Positions 56,601 to 64,000 of a stretch of 64,000 nt of DNA are shown here, piece after piece. Every line of letters starts with the position of its first letter. Position 1 is the stretch's first letter. Below the pieces are notes generated by a model. It worked only from the letters and a program-made list of their open reading frames with translations, was not told the origin of the DNA and did not search any database. This stretch comes from Toxoplasma gondii ME49 (lineage: Eukaryota; Apicomplexa; Conoidasida; Eucoccidiorida; Sarcocystidae), in contig NC_031472.1 of assembly GCF_000006565.2 (NCBI RefSeq), positions 248,001-312,000 of the forward strand. The letters run 5' to 3'. The position numbers and the translations under genes are program-made.

Positions 56601-59600
56601 TGTCTTCAGGGCCTTCTCCCGCACTGGACTCTTCCCTCGACCAGGCGTCAGGTTCCTTTCCTTCCTCTGTGGCGGGAGTCTCTTCCGTGTGGACCGTTCT
56701 GTCTTCAGCTCCCGCCTTCCTGTCCCTGCCCGTTTCTCTCCCCCTTTTAACAGAAAGCGATGTCCTCCGCTCGCCCTCTCCCAGCCCAGCGGTGTCCCCT
56801 TCAGAGCCGAGAGAGACGAGTCTCCAGTGGTCGCACTTTCTCGGCATGCCTGGGCTGACCTCTGTCGCGCTTCTCGCCTCCGTCTTCACTTGCATGCTTT
56901 CACTCCTCCAGTTCTACCTCTGCACGGAACCTCTTCTTCGGCCCTACAAACCCCTGCAGAAGTTCCTGTCCATCAAAGTCCTCGTCTTCTTCCAAGTCTG
57001 GCAACGCCTCGCCATCCGGACGCTCCTCAGCGTCGGCCTCATCGAAGGAAACACGATTTTCGCGGCCGAACAAATGGCGGTAGGTTCTCCACCCGCACAG
57101 ACTGAAGCAAACGGCCTCCCTGTCCAGGTCGCGCACCGACAAGCGAAAGGCGGACTCGAGAAACACCGACAAAGCCGTGGACGCTCGGATCGGGTGCAGA
57201 GCCACCACAAATCACACACTCCGCTGTGTCGAGTTCGAAGCACCGCTCCTCACCCAACTCTTCCTGCGACGCCTCTCGAAGGGCGTTGTGGCTGCCTCGG
57301 ACTGCCACAGAAGCCAGTCCTTCCCTTCTTCGGCGTGGAGTGTCGCTGAAACGATTTGCCTCTCTGTCTGTGCCATAAGCTGCTGCCACAAGCCGTCGAG
57401 AAAGACACTGAAGCGCCGAAACAGTGCGTTGCTCTTCAGCAAAAGCACCTGGAAGCTCCACATCCCTTCTCGCTCCAGTTGGCGGCCTGCCACACTCGAG
57501 GTCGAACCTGCGTTCACGTCCAAAGCTGTGCCGTGTCGTCGCTTTTGCCGCTGTTCGAGAAAATGCGTTCGCGTCTCGGTCATCTCGCGCGGTTCTCCTG
57601 GGTGTACGCTGCCGCTTGCAGGACTTGTACCACAACATCCTCATGAGTGTTTGGATGGTCTTCATCTCCATCAGCCACGTTCTGTGCTTCCCCGTCAGTG
57701 ACCATCTCCCAGAAATTGTCGGCGGCACTGGGGCTTTGTGCGAAGTGGACCCCCCCAGCGCATCCTTTTTCCAAGGGTACGCACTGTTGTGGCATAAGCT
57801 CAGTTCTGTCGAACGCTGAAGTCCCAGACACCCTGAGTCGCTGTGCTCGCGTCAAAGGACATGGCTGTGGATCTCACCAACAAAGAACTCGGTTGTCTCT
57901 GTCGCATAGCTGGAGTTCCTGCATCCTGGGTACTCACACGATGCGGAGTAATCTTACGCTTGTAGGCGGATGAACTCCAAACAGGGTGACTCGCCTATAA
58001 AATCCGTTCATTAGCGTCGTGGTGTGCAGCAGTCATCATGAAGGACTTGCTCTCTGCATGTTGTAACTGGAGTCCTCTTCAGAACTGTGATGTCTCTGTT
58101 TCTCCGATCTACAGTGTGCCCTCACGCGCTTGACACCGGAACTGTCGGACTACGAGATGTTTACACCCCTCGATACATGTAGCTTTCACACGAAAGATCC
58201 GGACGCGCCACTGTCAGCAGAAAACACAGAAGACAATGGTGCCCCCCTATGCTCGACACAGAGGCTCCCATAGGTCTTCATTTCCTTACAGTAATAGACT
58301 GACGCGTCCATGCGAAGGCACATATGAATGCCGACGTCGTGTGCAGGCAAGTTGCTCTTTCCGAAGTACCTCTGCTCGACACCAGTCAGCCTTTGACTCC
58401 ACTTCCCACAATGGTTTCTAGGTCTCTGCGGTCTTTGCAGGTTACTCGAAGTTCTTCTCGCCGTCGATGTGCTTCAGGACGCTCGCGAAATTGCTCTGCT
58501 GCCTCACCGGTCCCTCGATCGCGCCTGCTCGATTCTCCGCGAACAGTGCATGCAGGCGGACAGCGAGTTCCAGCATCTGCTATCCCTGGATGCGAAGACT
58601 GACCCCGACCAACTGTTTTCTTCGCCGTATGTGCGCCACGACACAGGAGAGGCCCGGACGCCAGCTTTTGCCCTCGTGGGGACTCCCGCGGGCGGCGGCC
58701 CCGCGACCGCCGCTGGGGTCCGAAGGGCGACGCCGCTTTCTCGATCTCCTGCGGGTGACGCGTTTCGCTTCCTGGAGAGTTCGGAACATGACGCCGGAGA
58801 AGGCGCCTGCAGTGACCAAGACAACGCAGAAGTGAGGCAAAGCGTTTCTGGGACTCGCAAGCACCTCGACAGGATCCACCAGCTTCGGAAAAGGTCTCGT
58901 AGTGAAGGTCGCCTGCAAACAGCCCTGCTGCTGGGGTCGGAGAACCTAGGAGTTCACCGTTCTTTCTCGTCAAATTCCTGGAAAGCGAACCCCGCTGTGC
59001 TGGCCCTTGGATTCGAGCGCCTCCCGCCTGAGACGCGCCATCATGTCTGTCTCGGCACTCAGTCTTCTGAGGACGCTGCGACAGCTTATCGACTGATGCC
59101 AACCTCGGAAGAGCCAGCGCTGGCGTCCAGAACGACAGTGCGAGACCGAGGAGACGAAGAGAATGGAGGAAAAGAGACAGGCGAGACGAACATGGGGGGC
59201 CTTCTCAGTGGGCGTAGCTTGCATGCCAGCGAGCCTGGGATGGGCGCCGCTCCCGACACTGCAGTTCACCGAGGGGTCCACTTTGTTTCGGATTCGCCCC
59301 GACCTCAACTTCGGTCTGTCGCAGCCTCTCGGTCTTCTCCTTCCTGTCACTTGCTCCCTTGTTCACCCTCTGGGCTCGACCGTCTATTGCCGCATCTCCA
59401 ACAGCACCGAGAGGTTTTCGCAGACAACGATTCGGACGAGGGCGCTTGCCCACCGCCGCCTCCGAGTTCGCCTGTGTCCGGTTTGCCGTCTCCGCGTCTG
59501 TCTCCCTATTTGTCTCTGCCCCGTTTGAGCAGCTCCTTACTTTCTGTGGAAGCAAGTGCGCCCGGCCAAGAACCTCAAAGCCCCAGGGGAAACGCCGACC

Positions 59601-61889
59601 CGAGGCCCTCTGGAGTCCCGGCGTGTGTTGAGTTTTCGCTTTCCCCGAGAGGTGCCTCCCTTTCATGCGTGGAGGCAGGTGCTTCTCCGCAGAGCCAGGC
59701 GAGTCTCCAGGGGCAGCGTCAACCTTCAGAAGCAGTCCAGACGCCATTTTTCTCGCCCGCGTCGCGCTACGCGTCTCTGCTCCTTGCCTCCGCAGGGCGG
59801 ATGAACCTTTTCGGAGCCATGTCGCGCGTAGAAACGTCCGTCTCCCCTTACTCTCCCCTCGCTGCCTCTGTCGCCGCCACGGTTCCAGGCGCCGTTCCAT
59901 ATCCTCGGAGCGCGACAGGAAGAGCCGCCGTCGCAGCTCGCTTCCGCGTAGCCTCCAGTCCGACGTCGCCGTTCCACCGGTGCCCAGCGGCGGCGCTGGC
60001 CGTCGCTCTCGGCACAGAAATCTCCACTTCTTCCTGCTTTCTGGAGGAGATTCCCGAGGTGCCAAGCGGCGACGAAGAGAACGCACAAGTCACTTGTGGC
60101 AGCGCGAACAACACACGGACGGAGGGCGCCAGTCAAAGTGGAGACGCCACGGCGCGGCTTGGGCGAGACGAAGAGCGAGGGAGTTCGGACAGCGAGGCTA
60201 CACTTGAGAACGCGGAGAGAAGCAGCTGCAGGCGTGAGGACGCCGCTTTCGGCGAGCCGGAACGACGACCTTCTTCCACGAACTGGCTCGGCGCGCACCA
60301 CGGCAGTCGAGACTCCTGGCAGGATGCCGGAAAGAAGGTGGAAGCAGAGTCAGGGAGTTCAGCAGAGGTACAGACATCCGAGGGCCATTCGGAAGCGCAA
60401 GACGCACCCGCTTTCCCGAGCTCCAGAAACCAGCGTTGGGAGGCTGCCGCGCCGCGGCGCCCGCACCCCTCACCGTCGCTTGCACCGAATGAGTTGAATG
60501 GCGAGGCAGAATGTTTTTCCTGTTCCGAGCGAAGCAGTTCGACAGACGTGGCTGCGCGTTTTTGTGCGGAGGCGTTCGAGTTCCGCGATTCGGCAGAGAC
60601 GCCGGAGTGCCTCCCACAACATGAGGAAGGCGCCCCCCTGCAGCTCCCGCAAGCGGCGAAAGAGAAAATGGGAATGCATGCTCGAAGAAGGAAACGCGCG
60701 GACACAGACTCGCCGCGCTACTCAACGGCGGGCACTCCACGCAAAGAGAAGCCAGGTGAGAGTGGAAAAGGTGTGTCTGGTGGCGGAGCCTGGATAGGAG
60801 CATCGACCTGACTTTGTCGTGTGAAGCATGAAGCGATCCAGGACCTACCGTTTGTTCGGCTGTCCACATCCCTCACTGATCTGCCGTTTTGAGTGGACTG
60901 TCACGTTCGCTGGGTGGTGTGCTGCAGGAACGGCTCGCCTGAGACTTTTCGAACAAGAGGCGTTCGCAGACGAATCAGAAAACGCGCACTCCGCAGCCAC
61001 GCTGAAGAGCAGCCGGACCTGGGTTCGCGCTGGCCCAGAATTCGGGGCGGACCTCAGAAGCCTCCAGCGCTCAGTCCGTTCTGCCTGCGTGAAAGGCGAG
61101 GAAGAAGCAGACCAAGGCACCTGGCCAAGGGAAGAAGAAAGAGAGGTCGAGGAGCATCGCGAGGAACATCGAAAACAAAGAAACCCCCAGGAGACAGTGC
61201 CGAGGCAAGTCGCACTGAGCGAGGCGTCTCGACACCTCCTGTCGCCCGCCAGCAGGGTCGACGAAACGTCTGCTGAAGCGGAGGAAGCACCTCAAACTGT
61301 AGGAGACTCGAGAAGCTCTCTGGAAGGGAAACGCGAGGCGCGAGATGCGCGACACTCGAGGAAGGACGAAGTCGCCAATCAGTGGAGGGGCAGGACTTTC
61401 ATGCCACAGAGTTATAGGACGGACAGGCAATGCGCGTCGAAAGTTCTAGATTCGCGACAAACGAAAACGAAAAACGACCGGGCAAACGATTCCCGAGAAC
61501 GCATGCCCATGAGCGAAGGCCACCTCGTTTTTTCCATCGGGCAGGTGCCCGGAAGAAGCTCAGTGGGAGACACCCCGCGAATGCTGTCTGGCGCGAGAGA
61601 GCTAGGGGGAAGGAAAGGCGCGAAGGACGTTACGGATGCAGAGTTCACTGAAGATAGTCAAACCGCAGCCGCGACGCGCGAAAGCTCTGCGAATCGTCAA
61701 CGCTCGGGACGAACTCAAAGCCGCGGGCGAGAAGACGAAACAGAAAAAATCCCTGGAAACGAGGGGGAGGATTCGGATGAGGAAGTCTGGGCTGATGCTC
61801 AGAGCATGCGCGCCACCGAGAGTCCCGTGAGACTCGGCTGGACATGCGAAGTTGGGGACGACGAAGACGACGACGGTCTATTCTACTGA
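53609..61889 (+). CDS. TMEM184/OST-alpha (DUF300) family membrane protein with a very long C-terminal tail
   Basis: Proposed exons: 53609-55601, 56262-57079, 57622-57776, 58347-58421, 58441-60755 and 60928-61889, giving 2,105 residues. The family core is clear: a membrane helix at about 490-518, then HLTNYYEPHLQRYVCRICLV (matching the family's YxxPxxQRxxxRI pattern). Next come a VFIDFLRDLAQAVALYSFLV helix ending INCCG, VPPFNLFFPSFHPGPHILRY, MQFVLVVPLVGIVSLLQA, and LLRPYKPLQKFLSIKVLVFF with VWQRLAIRTLL. A final helix MVFISISHVLCFP is in exon 3. An extra hydrophobic segment at 315-335 follows about 310 polar residues. The tail after the last helix (about 1,100 residues) is Ser/Pro/Glu/Arg-rich and probably disordered, ending in an acidic stretch. 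Homologues are seven-helix proteins linked to organic solute or steroid handling; the substrate here is unknown. The start (GGAAAGATGG) has good context. The exon join from 57776 to 58347 is uncertain: a competing exon 58114-58237 (CALTRLTPELSDYEM) could be used through a donor inside exon 3. Confidence 0.85.
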
Positions 61890-63670
61890 AAAAAACGGAG
61901 CTTCGTGAGGGGGACATACGGATAACTACACCTAGCTAGTAGAGAAAAAAAAGAGGTCTTTCATCGCTGAGGCTTGTTTAGAAGAAACCTACGAGTTCAG
62001 GCTTTCAACCGAAAGGAAATACAATAATAAACGTCCTGTTGAATGTCTGTGAAAGCGCACAGCTCCCCGTTCTGCCGTCTCGAACGCTGAAAAACTATGT
62101 CGAGGCACAACTGTGACGTCAGGCCTCCCATTCTTTGAGAAAAAACAGATGCGTCAGGTGCTGCCTAGCTTCCTCGGAGGGCGAGAACCCACTGCGTTCA
62201 TGCACTTCGTTTCCGTGTTTTCTGCCGCCGCAAATTTTCCGAAAAAAACTACAGGTTCCAGGCAAACCTGAACACCGCTGGGCTCTGGACATTCGACAGT
62301 TTCAGCGAAACACTTTCGGAGACCGCGTCCAATCCGTGGCGCTCGCCAGGAGTAGAGGACCGATCCAGACTGAGCGTTTCTCTTCCACTCTGCATATCTT
62401 AGTTTACTGCTGGAATTCCTCTCGGCGTGTAGCTGCGTCTCCGCATTTGCTGGTGACTTTCGAACCTTTCACAGGTGGTCACTTGGCGACGAAAGTAGGC
62501 GTAACCTCCGCGACTGCCGCAAAGGCGCCGGATTCTAAACCTGACGCGGACCCTCGCTAAAAAAGACAAAGAAAGAAAAAACGTATCTGAGGGGTTTGAA
62601 TTTTTGCCCAGTGGCTGTGCTACGCGCAAAGGGGCAGTGCCCGTGGAAAACCACGGCGACAGAAAGGTTTCGCTAAACGATACTTTCTTTCCCTCTCAAA
62701 GTCTCCTCGCTTTCCGGGGATTTTACTCGCCTCGCTACGAACACCGGATCACTGAGAGAAACACCTAGAGCGTGTATGCTGCATATTTAGATGCGGGAGG
62801 GAGTTACGGCTCTGCTTGTCTTCCGTTCTGAAGCAGAGTTTCGAGACAGACAGCAGAGTCGAGCAGACACCTCCGAGGAAGAAAGTGTAGGGTAAATCGC
62901 GCGCCTCAGCCCCGACGAGAACTGCGCGTTTTTCCCTCGACGAGGGCCGTGCTGGCTGCGGAACTTGTCGCGGCGGCTGCGTTGCTTCGCCTGCCCCGGG
63001 AGAAGGCTTTGTGGCGGAATTCGACCTTTCCTGCGATGAACTCTTTTTCCTTTCTTCTTGCGTCCCAGAGAAAGGAACGAAACCCGGAAGAAACAGGAAA
63101 GACACTGACTTGTGAGCCACATCTCCGAGAGTTTTCCGCCGTCGCCTTTCGAGCCGCATGCGCGCCTGAATATGAAGTGTGCATGTCTCGTGTGTCTCCG
63201 CGATGACAGAGTGCTCCAGTCTTCTTTGAAGACGGAACAAAAGAAGAAACGGCTCGTCGGTTTCACGAGATTTTCCGTCTTGCTTGACAGCAAAGGAGCA
63301 AAGGCTCCGGGAAACGCTCGCGAGGCGTCACGTTTTCTTTCACCGCGTCTCCATCTAGAGTCGGAGTGTCTTTCTGCCTCGCTCTGTTGTCGCCTGCCAA
63401 TCAACGTTTTTTCCTTCTCGTCTGCCATCGCTTTCCAGTTTTTTCTCTCTCTGGCGACTGAGGCTGCTTCGCGTTTCGCGGCGAAGAGAAGAAGGAAGGA
63501 GAACGCCCTGGACACCATGTCTTCGTAAAAGCAGGAGAGCGAGGATCACCGAAGATCCTTCTGGGCGTCGTCGCGCGAAATCGCCGTACAGACGTACAGG
63601 TAAAAAGATGTCGCCATCTTATTCAAGATCCCGACAGATCAACTACTGCAGCAAGGTGAGTCATCGAAAG
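61890..63670. other. Intergenic, no supported gene
   Basis: This should hold the 3' untranslated region of the TMEM184-like gene and the promoter of the next gene. A minus-strand frame (62787-63518) and a plus-strand frame (62135-62560) are open but have no recognisable features. Confidence 0.45.
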
Positions 63671-64000
63671 ATGTATCGCCTTTTGTCACCTCTGTTTTCC
63701 ACCTCTCTCGTTCTTCTCGCTTCTCTTCTCTGGCCTCCAGCCTGTGCTGGCCTCAGTCTTCCCTCGAAGACCCTTCGCTCTCGCCTTCAGTTGAGAAACG
63801 TCGCAGCTCCATCCGAACCTGTGTCTTCCTCTTGTCTCTTTTCTTCGCGCCACCGTCCCTCGCCGCCGTCTCTCTCCACGCTTGGCCTCTCGCTCGCCGC
63901 CTCGCTGCGTCGCTCGCCTGTCTCTGCGGTGTCACACCTCAGAGGCCGAGAGGAAGTCTTCTTGCGTGCTTTCACCAGTCTCCAGTGGCCCGCGGCTCGC
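63671..64000 (+). CDS. 5' end of a secretory, possibly apicoplast-targeted protein (runs off the window)
   Basis: From ATG 63671 (context GAAAGATGT) the frame stays open for 110 codons to the window edge, with no stop. It starts with a hydrophobic leader (MYRLL, then TSLVLLASLLWPPACAG) with a likely signal-peptidase site after CAG. The following about 80 residues are rich in Ser, Leu, Arg and Pro with very few acidic residues, as in apicoplast transit peptides. An in-frame ATG lies 63 bases upstream (63608), with a GCAAG|GTGAGT donor-like sequence between them; using it would bury the leader behind 21 residues. The mature protein lies outside the window, so its function is unknown. Confidence 0.6.
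   Translation, partial: MYRLLSPLFSTSLVLLASLLWPPACAGLSLPSKTLRSRLQLRNVAAPSEPVSSSCLFSSRHRPSPPSLSTLGLSLAASLRRSPVSAVSHLRGREEVFLRAFTSLQWPAAR

Noticed and set aside
62787..63518. Minus-strand frame of 243 codons with a hydrophobic N-terminus
   Set aside because: The N-terminal stretch is weak and quickly interrupted by charges, composition is random-like, and no family or splice pattern supports it. A fast-evolving small gene is not fully excluded.

Overview
The window looks like nuclear DNA of a tissue-cyst-forming coccidian (Toxoplasma/Neospora/Hammondia group). The evidence is an alveolin (inner membrane complex) gene, intron-rich genes with GT-AG junctions, long Ser/Pro/Ala-rich and acidic inserts inside conserved proteins, moderately high GC, (TA)n microsatellites, and secretory leaders followed by Ser/Arg-rich stretches that resemble apicoplast targeting signals. 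No bacterial, plasmid, phage, rRNA or tRNA signature was seen. The species cannot be fixed from the sequence alone.

Layout, left to right: an intronless alveolin gene on the minus strand (2740-4074); a secreted two-CAP-domain (SCP/PR-1-like) protein in about eleven exons on the plus strand (7880-12147); a CFAP74-type axonemal protein on the plus strand (14084-26730, 14 or more exons); a bacterial-type ribosomal protein uL15, probably mitochondrial, on the minus strand (27978-32259); an unrecognised leader-bearing Ser/Pro-rich and charged protein on the minus strand (32999-35005); a BSD-domain protein on the plus strand (40360-44124); a 1.7 kb minisatellite of 68-bp units (45105-46800); an unrecognised signal-peptide multi-pass membrane protein on the minus strand (47904-49541); a TMEM184/OST-alpha-type membrane protein with a giant tail on the plus strand (53609-61889); and the 5' end of a secretory gene that runs off the window (63671-64000).

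The genes do not form one pathway. Neighbours serve the pellicle (alveolin), secretion (CAP protein), the microgamete flagellum (CFAP74), organellar translation (uL15), and membranes or trafficking (BSD, TMEM184). CFAP74 and uL15 converge; the multi-pass protein and the TMEM184 gene diverge over about 4 kb.

Exon models were built by hand from splice sites, reading phase and family similarity. Total lengths come out as whole codons in every multi-exon model. First and last exons are the least certain parts. The most striking observation is the CAP gene: its first CAP domain is intact in fold and intron structure, but all four cavity residues kept by the second CAP domain are replaced, and a mucin-like Thr tract joins the two.
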